Origin: Nitzschia sp. DOCU1
Lineage: Eukaryota > Bacillariophyta > Bacillariophyceae > Bacillariales > Bacillariaceae
DNA length: 64,000 nt
Direction: 5' to 3'
NCBI GenBank assembly: GCA_951394045.1
Contig: OX595991.1
Coordinates: 3,100,001 to 3,164,000 of the forward strand
This document shows, piece by piece, positions 50,033 to 61,613 of the stretch. The translations under genes and the position numbers were made by a program. The notes under the pieces were generated by a model. The model had not been told where the DNA came from. It saw nothing but the letters and a program-made list of their open reading frames with translations, and searched no databases. The first letter of the stretch is position 1, and every line of letters starts with the position of its first letter.

Positions 50033-53000
50033 TTATTGTGCTGTCGGTGACGGCGCGTTGGTGCTAGGATGAGATGAAGGCACCTCTTCTTGTGTCTTGA
50101 TGCTTGGTTCTGCAGAGGGTTGGTCGGTGAGCATCCCCTCGGGTGTTTCGGTGCTTGGTTCAGCCGAGGGTACATCGCTGGGATGGAAAAAGGGAGGAGA
50201 TTTTGTGGGTGCCGAGGAGTCAGTAGGCCTCGGCGAAACTGCCGGATCCGTAGAAGGCGTGCTGGACGTGTCCAACATATCGAGAAATGAAGCGCCGGCT
50301 GATAGTCCGGGAGTAACACATGTTGTTGTCCCTGTATACTCTGGGACAGCGCATGGATCCTGACATTCGAAATTCCAAACGTAATGAAGTAGCTCGGGGT
50401 CGCACTGGTATAAAGCGGTTTCGTCACAGGTACGTTTACAGCAATCTCCACCGTCTGGTTACGTAAGAAAACGACAAGAGAAAGGGACAATGAAGAAAAC
50501 TGACGATTAATTGTAAAAAGAGCCCTGGAGGTAGACTTACCATATCTGCATCCAGCAAAGTTGTTATACCCATCACACATCCCGTTACCTGAATACAAGA
50601 TTTCGTAAGTATCCATGGCAGGCCTTCAAAGACATACGATCCCTACTTACCGAAGGCGCTGGCATCGCCCCCTGCTAGGAAACATGCGCATTTGGCCTCT
50701 CCATCGTAATTCGGGGATTGGACGTCACAGCAAGCATCCCAAGAATAATCGATAACACATGGGTCCCAGCAATCGTAACCAATAGCACCGCTACCGCAAG
50801 TATTTGGTGCGGAAGGGTCGCAGGTAATTTCGCAGCAATCTCCACCGTCTGGTCAAGTAACAGCCCGACGATGTGACGACGTGAGAATGCCTAAATTACG
50901 TATTTCGAACATTTTTCAACTCAATGAAAGTACACTCACCATAATCGCACTCGGCAAAGTTGTTTTGCCAGTCACACCACCCGTCGCCTGAGCCAAAGAT
51001 TTCGTGAGTATCCCTGCAATTCGTTGATTGCCATCGGCAAGACTCTCTACTTACCGAGCAACGAACCTATTCCTCCTGCCGAACTACAGGCACATTTGTC
51101 GTCCCCATCATAATACGGGGATAGGGAGTCACAGCAAGTTCCCGCTCCTGTATATCCGCTACTAGCACATGGATCCTGGCAATCGAAACCCCAATCATTA
51201 GGAGGAAGGGAAGGGTTGCATTGGAAAACCGCTGTGTTGTCGCAGGTACTTTGACAGCAATCTCCGCCGTCTGGTCAAGGAGGACACCGGCGTGGCAAGT
51301 TGAGGGCAATCAAGTGCTTACACGCTAACAGTTCGAAAGCGCAATAGTAGGTTACTCACCGTATTTGCATTCAGCAAAGTTATTTTCCCAGTTACACATG
51401 CCGTTTCCTGAATCCAATAATTTGTGAGGATCAATAAAGGGAGTGACTGGCATCAAACATGGCCTCTTCTTACCCATCCGAGAACCGATTCCACCCCATG
51501 AGCTGCATGCACATTTGTCTTCCCCAGCATAATACGTGGATAGGGAGTCACAGCAACTTTCTTCACCTGTATATCCGCTACTAGCACATGGATCCTGGCA
51601 ATCGAAACTCCAATCATTAGAAGAAAGAGAAGGGTCGCATTGGAAAGACGCTGTCTTGTCGCAAGTACTTTCACAGCAATCCCCACCATCTAGTCCCAAG
51701 GAAGGGATCGAAGTGAGATAGGTGTCAAAGCGGGGTCAAAATGGACAGCATTCTGGTGTCAAACTTACCGTATCTGCACAGATCAATGTTGTTTGTGTTA
51801 TCACACCGCCCATTGCCTGAACCGCAAATTTTCGTGAGTATACTCGTACTCGTAGTACGTATTGTTAGTAACCAATATAGAATATACCTACTTACCTACA
51901 TAGAGTGGATCCCCACCTGAGCTAGCACAACAACTGACCAAATCATACTGCGGCGATTGCAACTCGCAACAAAGTCCCCCTCCTATATACTCGTCTGCAC
52001 ATGGGTCTTCGCAAACGAAACTCCAATCGCCAGGATTAATAAGGGTAAGGTTACATGCCCAAGAAGCCGTTGCTTTGTCGCAGGTACTTTCGCAGCAATC
52101 TCCGCCGTCTAGTCAGGTGAGAGTCCGATGCGAGATGAGTGAGAATCAAATAAAAAATGCTAAAAATAAGTGTGGTAGACTTACCGTATCCGCATTCAGC
52201 AAAGTTGCTTTCAATGTCACAATAGCCATTGCCTAAACAAAATAATTCATGAGAAACCTCGCAAGCTTTGACTGCAACCGGATAGGATCCGTACTTACCC
52301 ATGCTGTCTGGATAGCCCCCTGCTGAGCTACAGGCGCATTTGACTTGTCCATCATAATTCCGGGATCTTACATCACAGCAAATATCCCACGAGTTCCATG
52401 TTTCGATAGCACATGGGTCGGAGCAATCGAAATAAACAATGTCGGGGTCGCATTTGTATTCAGCAGTTGTGTCACAAGTACTTTCACAGCAATCTCCACC
52501 ATCTGGTCAAGTAATAGGAGTCTGACGTGAGGGCGATCAAGTGCTTAAATGCAAACAGTTCGAAGCGCAACAGTAGTTTACTCACCATATTCGCATTCAG
52601 CAAAGTTATTTTCCCAGTTACACATGCCATTTCCTGAACCAATAATTCGTGAGTATTCCGGCAAGGAATTGAACAGCATCGGATGGCATGACTTCTTACC
52701 GATAAGCGAAACATTTCCATCTAGCGCGCTGCATGTACATTTGACTTCCCCATCATAATACGGGGATAGGGAGTCACAACAAGTTTCCCAGCCGTCATAT
52801 TCATCAGTACATGGGTCAATGCAAATGTAACCATCAGCACCGCTACCGCAAGTATTTGGTGCTGAAGGATCGCAGGTACTTTGACAGCAATCTCCCCCAT
52901 CTGATCGAGTAACAGTTCAACGTGACGACATGAGGACGATAGAGTTAACAATCGCGACGTTTTTTATAACACAATGAAGGTGCACTCACCATAATTGCAC

Positions 53001-54273
53001 GCGGCAAAGTTGTTGGAATCGTCACACCACCCGTCGCCTGAGCCAAAGATTTCGTGAGTATCCCTGCAATTCGCTGATTGCCATCGGCAAGTCTCTACTT
53101 ACCGAGCAAGGAACCTATTCCTCCTGCTGAACTACATGCACATTTGACTTCCCCATCATAATACTGAGATTGCACGTCACAGCAAGTTCCCACTCCTGTA
53201 TATCCGATAGCACATGGATCCTGGCAATCGAAACTCCAATCATTGGGAGAAAGAGAAGGGTCGCATTTGAAAGAAGCTGCGTTGTCGCAGGTACTTTGAC
53301 AGCAATCTCCGCCGTCTGGTCAAGGAGGACACCGGCGTGGCAAGTTGAGGGCAATCGAGTGCTTAATTGCTAACAGTTTGAAAACGCAATTGTAGGTTAC
53401 TCACCGTATTCGCATTCAGCAAAGTTATTTTCCAAGTTACACATGCCGTTTCCTGAATCCAATAATTTGTGAGGATCAATAAAGGGAGTGACTGGCATCA
53501 AACATGGCCTCTTCTTACCCATCCGAGAACCGATTCCACCCCATGAGCTGCATGCACATTTGACCTCCCCATCATAATACTGGGATAGGGAGTCACAGCA
53601 CGTTTCTTCACCTGTATATCCGACAGCACATGGATCCTGGCAATCGAACCTCCAATCATTAGAAGAAAGGGAAGGGTCGCATTTGAAAGTCGCTGTGTTG
53701 TCGCAGGTACTTTCACAGCAATCCCCGCCATCTGGTCCCAAGGAAGGGATCGAAGTCAGATAAGTGTCATAGCGGGGCCAAAGTGGACAACGTTCTGGTG
53801 TTAAACTTACCGTATCTGCACAGATCAATGTTGTTTGGGTTATGACACCGCCCATCGCCTGAAACGCAATTTTTTCGTGAGTGTACACGTCGTATCATAT
53901 TCGCACGTATTGTCAGCAACCAATAGAATACCTACTTACCTACATAGAGTGGGTCCCCACCTGCGCTTGCACAACAACCGACCAAATCATACTTTGGCGA
54001 TTGCAACTTGCAGCAAGTAACTTCCCCTGCTGCAGACTCCTCGGCACAAGGGTCCACACATTCGTAGCCAACGACCCCGCAGGTATATGTGTATTCGGCT
54101 GTAGGATTGCAGGTAGTTTCACAACAATCTCCACCGTCTGGTTGTGTAAGCGTCCGGCGTGGCAGCGTGAGGGCAACGAAGTCAGATATTGCGAACTTTG
54201 TATAACAAGACAGTGAAACTCTTACCATAATCGCACTCAGCAATGTTGTTTCCACTATCACACCACCCGTCAC
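50033..54273 (-). repeat. Two tandem copies of a 2.05-kb exon-intron block
   Basis: The exon set starting at 54273 (ten exons down to 52299) corresponds one to one with the set starting at 52232 (ten exons to 50033). The offsets are 2041, 2029, 2042, 2042, 2045, 2045, 2050, 2052, 2045 and 2048 bp between matching exon starts. Introns are alike too: the ones at 53102-53038 and 51054-50988 are almost identical. Each copy carries five LNR modules' worth of exons. Confidence 0.93.
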
Positions 54274-57200
54274 CTGAAACAAAACTTCTTCTTGAGAATA
54301 ATTTGCAGCTTTGACTGGTATTGGATAGAATGCCTACTTACCGACCCAAAAGTCATAGCCACCTGCTGCCTCGCATGGTCCCGGCGGAGAATAATTGGGT
54401 GAAGCGGGATTCAAACAGTAGAACCCAACATCGTCACAACCGAAGAATGTTGAACCTTCACACGTATCTGCAGCAGAAACGAGAAAATTTGAGGTGACAT
54501 GCCGATGGCAATGGCAACCGCGCGTCGAGCATTCTAACCTGGACAACAATCCCCGCCGTCGTAGTTGCACTCCTGAGTGTTGAACGGAGAGTAAAAATCG
54601 CACCATCCTAAGAACATCATCCCAAAGGCAAAACACAAGGAGTGAGGAAACGATGAATTCATCTTGTGTTCGAGGAAAAACGCGCAATTGCCGTACCGTC
54701 GCCTGGAAAGACGATGAAAGCAACAAGAGGCACGTCAGATGTAAGATATTTGACTACGGGCCATAGATACCGCTTCAGTGGCTGTCCTTACCTATCCAAC
54801 TATATGGATCTGCCATGCAGCCGGGCAGTGCATTGCTGCATGTGTCGACACATTCGAACCCGGCATCACCGCAAGTCCAAAAGGGGCTTGAGTCCACGCA
54901 CGTATCTGGGCAACAATCACCCCCATCATAGCCGCAGGCTGCGTTGTTCAAAAGAGGGTCGCACCATCCTAAAGTCGCGGGTTGTCCAAATCAATATGAA
55001 TGAGTAGACTGGCCGATATCCGACGCCGCACGGTCTTTGCAGTACTCACCGTCCCCACAATACGAAGCTGGTTGACAAAACGGGTTCGATGTACAAGTTG
55101 CCTTTGATGCACACGGAATGGGGTTTGGAGTTATGGGGGCCGCAGTTCTCTCGGGCGCCGTAGGATCGATGCAGTTGTAGTACTGGGTCGAGGCACAGCT
55201 TTCTCCCAGCGGCGTTCTGCATGTGCTTTCGCAACAATCTTTGTCGTCATAGGCGCAGGCGAAGACGTTCACTTCATCATTGCAAATTCCATTCCCAACA
55301 AGGGTAAGCAGATCAGAGTTGTCCTGAAGAAATGCTTCGCACCGTGAAACCTCGAGTAAAATGTTCGAATCCTGCGCTGTATTTGCAAAGCTATCCAAGT
55401 GGCAGGCATACCCTAATTCTCCACAGACGTAGGTCAACCCACTTTGGCATTCCGATGCGCAGCAATCACCGCCGTCTAGTAGCATGGGTTTGAACGGGAA
55501 GGATGAGAAAGACGGGCCACTTTGACAGCCCTTCTGGAATCCCACAGTAAAGCAGCATTGCACTTACCCCAGCCGCAACTCTCCACGTTATAGATGTATT
55601 CCGCAGGATCCGTGTTCGGGATTGTAGCACGATCACAATACCCATCCTATAATGGAGAAGAAGATGATGATAGGAGCAAGGCAACATATGTCAGAGCATT
55701 CGATGGCACATTACCGAAGAAAAGCTGCGCCAGCCAACCGAGGAAAGGAGTCGTCAAGAGAGGATGGAATTTGGAAGCCTTCGATGTCTGTTCTGTTGCA
55801 CTTACTCCAATGAAATGTTCCGTCCCAACTGGTACTACACAGTTTGGATACTTCAAATAATTGAGGATCGAATTATCAATGCCTGCCACGTAAGGAGCCC
55901 TCATTAGCTGCCCAACCCAAGCGAGAATAATAGTGTTATCGAATTGGATCGGTCCCCCTTGAAGCCTTCGGCGATTTGCAAACACTTCTGCGTAGCCATT
56001 TTGAAACTCGTCTTCTCGGATGGCGCGGTCGGGTGCGCCCAATGGACAGATGCAAGTATCGCTGTCGACTTGAGTTCTTCGCCTATCTACTTGATCTAGA
56101 TCTAGTCGCCGGTTGCGTCGATCGTCAAACAAGTCTTCATTGGAATGGCAGCCCCGACAGCTGCCTCCAAGTTTCAAGAAGAAGCGAACTCGGGGGAAAC
56201 CATTCTCGTCGAATTCGGCTAGCGTCTCGCTGTCAATCGAAAGGACAGTCTCCGGGCGACGAAATAGCAGGTCACAGTACTCGGCCGATAGTTTGACATA
56301 CTCCGATATGAAACTCGAACCAATCAAGCCTTCGTCGTTGCTTGTCACATCTCCACTAACATAGGCGTCGATGACGATAACTGTATAGAAATCTGTCGTT
56401 TCAAAAGAGCACTGCACGATTCTCACCTCCTCAAGCGTCGCCTCGTCTATAAAGGGGAGGCTAGATAGAGCGAGTAAGACCTGATCTTGCGTAGGTTCGA
56501 CCCGGGTCGACGTAGGCGGGCAGAAGCAGCTGTCGACTCTCGCTTTCATAAGGCCTGGCGACGTTTGATTGTCTGCACCATCTACTTGCAGGTTGCGACG
56601 GCGGCCAGAAGTTTGATCAAATAAACCAAATTCGCTAGAACACCCTCGACAAGTGCCCGAGACTTGAAGAAACACCAAGCTCTCCGCAGAACCCGAGACA
56701 GGTAGAGTTTGGTTGAGGTCTCCATCAAAAGTCTGGTTGAAATCACCGGTAGGCGTTGCTGTAGGGGAGAAGGTCGGAGCGAAGGTCGGAGCGATAGTAA
56801 GCATCTGAGCTCGTCGCTCTGGTGCCAGCATGATGCGAGTCCGGAGCTCTCGATTCACTTGGGCGGTACTAGTGTTGTTCGCAATAGGCCCCTGAGCAAT
56901 TGTCACGTTCGAAGAAATTTCAAAATCCGTCAGCTGCCGAAACAAACTATCACAAAGACCCTCTGAAAGAGCTTGATTGTAGCTGTCCACAAACGTCTGG
57001 CCAATCTGGCTCAGCTGGTTAGGAGTCTCGACAGATCCACGGATAGTCAAAACTACAGTCGAACGGAAGGAAGTCAAGAACCTGCAATCTGAGACTTCGC
57101 CAATGGTTTCCAATTGAAATTGATTCACAAGTGCTTGATAGTTTTGGATCACTTCTGGCTCACTTGGCCCCAGTTCTACTGACGACGTTGCGCTACAGAA

Positions 57201-58499
57201 GCATGTTGGGTCAAGTTGTTGAAGGCTTCTTCGGAGCGTTCGGTGCTGCTTCTTCCAGCCCAGCTTGCGTTTATCAGTCGGGATTTGGCGAAAAGCCTCG
57301 GGGTCGTAGACGGGAATGGTTTCGTTGCAGTCCCCCCGACACGTTCCCACCACAGAAAACTCAAAGGATGCTAGAGTTTCGTCGTTGGAAATGTGGTAAA
57401 AGAGAGCTTCGGCACTAGAAAGCCGACGGAAGAACGGGTCGCAATATCGCCTAGCGAGACCGTTATATCCCTTGACGAACTGGGTCTCCAGCAAGGCTAT
57501 ATCGCTTTCCGAGATGTCAGTCGTGTTCGGGATGAGGTCATACTCTACTGTGATGACCGCAGAGAAAACGCTGAAACTTGAGCCGCATTCAACTTCCTGA
57601 ACTTGCATCACATCAGCGACTCGAGTAGAAGTTACGACCTCGGAGACAGCAGTTGTATTCGGAGTCCCGCCCGAATCAAGAACGACAGATCTCAGGAGAG
57701 CTTCCGTCAAGGGAACAATCAATTCCCGATCCTGAACACCCTGCTGCCTGGTATCAACTGGACAAAGGCAATTGGTAGAGTTTTGAACGTCGACCTTTCC
57801 AAATAGTCGCCCATCGCAACCATAGCATTCAAAGGTCACTAGGAGAAACAGCTCCACGTCGTCGCTCGTTTGGGCCGCGTCAGGCAGCCGGCGGTTAAGT
57901 TGTCTGGAGTTCCTAGAATCATCAAGGAGAACAGTCAAGATGTTCCGGCGGGCCAGGTCACACGTTCCCCCTGTGAAGCTACCCGCTTCATGAAAGGCAT
58001 CTTCAAAGTTTGCGATCACGACGTCTTGCTCTTGAGCCGAAACGGCTGCCCCAGCTTGTTCAGAATCTCGCGTGAGAACTACGCTAACCGAAGCAGTGTG
58101 TTGCTGAACAAGATCATGATGGGCCGCACCAGGTGTACAGTTTGCGACGCGGTCTACGTCGACCACGTCCAAGAGGTCACCCAGTCCATTCGTTTGATTG
58201 GTTTGATTCTTGTTGAAGTTGTACTCGTTAATAAAAACTTGGCGGGAGGGCCCCGGACAAAAGCATGGGTTGGCTAGTTCCCGTCGATTCTCTCCAAGGT
58301 TGTTGACCGATTCTTGTGTCCGGCGGAAGAGCTCCACCGGAAAAGTGTTACATCCCTCGCAAGCGCCGAATAGCTGGACAATCACTTCGACCTCCGAGCT
58401 TGTAGTTCCACCTTCGTGGATCTCGACTAAATCGACCCGAGTCAGCCTTCGAAACGCCCCCTTCTGATTACAGGTTGCTATCCGTGTAGACTTTGGCAA
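50033..58499 (-). CDS. Giant secreted protein: five Cys-rich repeats then 14 LNR modules (27 exons)
   Basis: Exons: 58499..55806, 55646..55568, 55475..55050, 54968..54792, 54702..54697, 54607..54539, 54467..54342, 54273..54226, 54137..53940, 53858..53811, 53731..53519, 53452..53405, 53315..53103, 53037..52990, 52900..52700, 52633..52586, 52502..52299, 52232..52185, 52108..51896, 51816..51769, 51689..51474, 51407..51360, 51270..51055, 50987..50940, 50848..50651, 50588..50541, 50454..50033. All are GT-AG; every junction after the first is phase 1 and the frame never breaks. The first exon has no start codon and continues the frame-shifted part at 58468-60354. It encodes five CxGC...CxCP units. 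The small exons encode 14 Lin12/Notch-type modules (GDGWCDSGNNIAECDYDGGD), each split between a 48-nt exon and a longer exon with a Cys-rich linker (CQDPCAVGYTGEETCCDS). The C-terminus is Pro/Ser/Thr-rich. Calcium-dependent surface or matrix role inferred. Confidence 0.87.
54697..54702 (-). other. 6-nt microexon in the LNR array
   Basis: Between the exons ending at 54792 and starting at 54607, only inclusion of six bases (gcgacg, after ctttccag and before gtacgg) yields the invariant Gly-Asp-Gly in SWI-GDG-WCD. Without it the module would lack two residues, and reading on leads to a stop within 15 codons. Confidence 0.75.
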
Positions 58500-60354
58500 G
58501 GTCGGAAACGACTGGACCGAGCAATTCTTTCATGTCCCCATTTGCATTGGATCTGGTCAGCCGGATCGCCCAATACAGACCACCAAAGGACACAGGACCA
58601 TTGGTTTGCGAGACACATAACGGCTCGACAGTTGGAGAGAATGACGGGGCGGCCGATATACTTGGAGAAACCGTAGGGCCCCCCGGCGAAGGGGGCCTTG
58701 TTCCATCAAAACCAGTGCTGGGGGCCTGAGTGCCGCCGGGATCGTTGTTTCCAATTGGCCAGGACGTTGTCGTGTCTGGTTTCGCTGGAGCAGGGGTTCT
58801 GTTATCCACTGGGGGCGGCGGCGGAGTAGGCGTCGGTTGAGGGACTGGTGGCTTCGTTACTTTCGGCCCTTGTGTTTCTTGTTGCAGCCGTCGAGGATTT
58901 TGGAGCTGCTGTGCTGAGGTCACATTGACGTCGAAGGGGTTAGGCGGCATTCCACGGTTCAGACGGTCCAAATCTTCTGCATCACGCAAACGGGGAGAAA
59001 CGCGATCGCCCAACGCCCTAGATAATAACGCAGTTGGAGAACCCGAAAAGTCGTCAAGAACGGGGGGCAGTCTTTTCTTCCTGGTGGCGATTTTCTCCAA
59101 GTGTCGATTCGACTCTTTGGCGCTTTCCAAAATCAAGTGATATTGTTCATGCGGGGACAATAGTAGGAGCTTGGCGAGAAATTGTTGCCCTTCCACCTGA
59201 TCGGGCTTCTTGGGGTGTTCTTGGGTCGTGGTGCTGTCAGAAAAAGTTCTTTCTCGGGCCGTACTGATAGTACTACTTCCTCCGACTTCTTTAAACCGTT
59301 GGCTGCTTAGTACTGATCCGGGCGTCGAAACCTTGGCATACTGTCTCATGCGCTTAGTACGACCTCTAGATTCGTCAGATGCTGCCCCCTGTTTCTTCAC
59401 GAACGACTCCTCCTCGAGGAGATGCTGCTGGAGTTTCTTGTTCGAAGTCTTCGATGTTTCGATTTGAGCCTCGCCCGCCATGCCGACCTCGTTCCAAAAG
59501 GGGGCGTTTGCGCGCCTTTGACGCTGTGGAGCATTTCGCTGCAAAGGTTGCCCATCTGTTAGCTGCTGCTGTCTTCTACTGTTCGATCTGTGCAGGTCCA
59601 GCAGCAGTTCTTTCTTCAAAGCCGTCCTCTCTGATGGTGCGAGGAATTTGGCCTCCTTATTTTGACGAGGACGACCAAGAAAGCCCCCAGTAGTAGCACC
59701 AGTGGGAGGAGAAACGAGTGAGTTAGTATCAGAATCAGTCAGTATGGTCCAACCCTCTCCTTCAGGGAGAACTAGCAGTACCACATAATGCGCCTTGTTC
59801 TCACTTACTTCTTTCTCAATCCTTGTTGCCAGCACAGCCCTTTTGGTGTACAAGTTGTTGTCGAGAATCGTTTTCAATCTCGTTTGATGTGATACTAACT
59901 GGCCCCGACGAACATAATCAGTCATCGGTGTTTCGTGGGCCGCTGTTGCAGCAGCTCCTCCAGATTGGAGGAGCTGCAACAATTGACGGGGGATTTTTCC
60001 AGCCGCAGCATCGGCAGCGACGACTTCTTCGGCAGCAGCATGATAAGTATGAGAAGCGGCTGTTGCTACCCCACCATGATCCTTCTCCTCCTGGGGAAAA
60101 GCAGCAAACTCCAGATTTCGCCAAGAGATTCCAGCCTCCTTCTTCCAGTGACGAAGATCGAGCTCTTCAGCATTGTTCTTTGGTTTCGCGGCCGCCCCGG
60201 CGCCTGCGGCTGCTGCTGCTGCTTTCGTGCTGGCGACTTTAGTACTACTACGAATAGTCATGTTGCCACCGATATCGCCGTCGCCAAGAATCATACACAT
60301 CATTCTCGGACAAAGGGCCAAGAAGAACAAAATGATCATGATCCTTCGAATCAT
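58468..60354 (-). CDS. N-terminal part of the giant secreted protein, frame-shifted from the rest
   Basis: 628 residues from the ATG at 60354, which opens a signal peptide (MIRRIMIILFFLALCPRMM); the frame extends to 60480 but upstream codons look non-coding. Residues 30-500 are disordered and charged with Ala and Gln runs and RRLQ-type motifs. Residues about 500-590 are Pro/Thr/Ser-rich, ending in PTVSPSISAAPSFSPTVEP, a style common in diatom wall and matrix proteins. The last 45 residues (CVSQTNGPVSFGGLYWAIRL up to SDLAKVYTDSN) match the second half of the Cys-rich unit repeated in the following exon. TAA comes just before the expected CDxxFRRL part, which is present in the +1 frame. I therefore read it as the same gene. 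Confidence 0.75.
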   Translation of the reverse strand: MIRRIMIILFFLALCPRMMCMILGDGDIGGNMTIRSSTKVASTKAAAAAAGAGAAAKPKNNAEELDLRHWKKEAGISWRNLEFAAFPQEEKDHGGVATAASHTYHAAAEEVVAADAAAGKIPRQLLQLLQSGGAAATAAHETPMTDYVRRGQLVSHQTRLKTILDNNLYTKRAVLATRIEKEVSENKAHYVVLLVLPEGEGWTILTDSDTNSLVSPPTGATTGGFLGRPRQNKEAKFLAPSERTALKKELLLDLHRSNSRRQQQLTDGQPLQRNAPQRQRRANAPFWNEVGMAGEAQIETSKTSNKKLQQHLLEEESFVKKQGAASDESRGRTKRMRQYAKVSTPGSVLSSQRFKEVGGSSTISTARERTFSDSTTTQEHPKKPDQVEGQQFLAKLLLLSPHEQYHLILESAKESNRHLEKIATRKKRLPPVLDDFSGSPTALLSRALGDRVSPRLRDAEDLDRLNRGMPPNPFDVNVTSAQQLQNPRRLQQETQGPKVTKPPVPQPTPTPPPPPVDNRTPAPAKPDTTTSWPIGNNDPGGTQAPSTGFDGTRPPSPGGPTVSPSISAAPSFSPTVEPLCVSQTNGPVSFGGLYWAIRLTRSNANGDMKELLGPVVSDLAKVYTDSNL

Positions 60355-61283
60355 TTTCGTCGTGGTCTTAATGACAAACGGCTTGGAACGAACCTTGAGA
60401 TGATAGGACGACAGTCGAGAAGGAAGAATAGTATTGGTGGTCTTGTTGTTCTTACCGTGCTGGACGAGTACCAGCAGCACTGAACAATCGTCTTGTCCTC
60501 AACGCTAGAAGAAGATAAAACCAACAGTGTGGTGGTGGCAGTAGTAGGTTGAACAAAGTCCGTTTGGCGAAACTAATGGCACGACCGCGTAAAAAAGTGG
60601 TGTATTCCTCCTCACCAGAATCTAACACGGGGGTCGGTGGTGCAGTAGTAGCTGGTAGGATCATACCAGGTACCCGCGTCGCTACAGCTACCGGGTATCA
60701 AAAAAATGCGAACGACCCCTGCCACCATCGCCTGTCGCTGGTGGGTGCGAAAAATGCGAACGATCCGAACTACGACCATCGATAGCTTCCATTGATGTGA
60801 GGCAGAGAAATGTCAAAGGGACAGAGAAGTGGAAAAGACTTTGTTCATCTGGCAGGCTCGGATCGGGCTTAAATGAAGCTGGGTGGTTGCAGTTCTGCCA
60901 GATGGGCCCCCCGGCGTCATTAATGCCTTTGGCATACAGTACCCGGTGGAAAGATCGTACGCCCGCTTGGACGGTTGACGGAGCGAGCGACAAGAAGATT
61001 ATACGACTACGACGACCCTTAACTTTCGCGCGCTGTTTTTCTACCTACACTACCGGAAGAAGGCGAAGCGAATGCTAAAATACCCGGCGTAGAAGGATCG
61101 TCTGTCCCTCTGCCACCTCGAGAGGGGCAAGGGTTCGCAATCTACTATCGCCGAGACAGAAAGGGCTTCTCATTTCTCGGCTCGTCATGCTGCGATTTCA
61201 TTTCCTTCTTCGTAAACCGCAAGAAGATACAACGAACAAGATCCCATTATCTGAATTCTATAAGAAAGAAAACGACCATTACG
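60355..61283. other. Divergent intergenic region
   Basis: Promoter side of the giant gene and of the second small plastid gene. The string aaaaatgcgaacga occurs twice at about 60704 and 60751 with a hairpin-like ccacca/tggtgg between them; possible regulatory site. No gene seen. Confidence 0.4.
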
Positions 61284-61613
61284 ATGAAATTTGCTGCTAC
61301 TCTCCTTGTTATGCTGGGCTCTGCCGCCCAAGCCTTCCAACCGGCGTTTACTACGAGACCTACGACGTTCCTTGCAAGCAGCCACATTGATCCAAAATTT
61401 ACGGCGGATTCCGGAATGACCGTTGACAACCTTCCGCTTTATATTGACAATCTCAACAAGGACAATTTCATTGAATCCTTGGAAATGTTCGAGGCGCTCG
61501 TAAGAAATGAGTGTGTGGGCGATTCATGTGATGATTATGTCGGTCAACTGGCCGACAAGGCGGCATCCCTTGGTTTGGATCTTCCCGATGGCTTTTGCAA
61601 CAACCACCATTAG
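61284..61613 (+). CDS. Small plastid-targeted protein, copy 2
   Basis: 109 residues, closely similar to the protein at 49261: signal peptide MKFAATLLVMLGSAAQA then FQPAF, followed by DSGMTVDNLPLYIDNLNK, ESLEMFEALVRNECVGDSC, DDYVGQLADKAASLGL and a tail ending NNHH. One Ala and one Ser are inserted near the cleavage region, and the second half is more acidic (LDLPDGF against MKLPKGF). The first 48 coding bases are almost the same in both genes. Both are on the plus strand, 12 kb apart, on either side of the giant gene. Confidence 0.85.
   Translation: MKFAATLLVMLGSAAQAFQPAFTTRPTTFLASSHIDPKFTADSGMTVDNLPLYIDNLNKDNFIESLEMFEALVRNECVGDSCDDYVGQLADKAASLGLDLPDGFCNNHH

Noticed and set aside
54661..54760. 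Reading on through the microexon as a normal exon
   Set aside because: The frame meets a stop within 15 codons and would skip the following well-conserved LNR exon.
58478..58490. 8-nt gtaatcag as a tiny intron explaining the frame change
   Set aside because: Far below any known spliceosomal intron length, and its removal gives the wrong frame.
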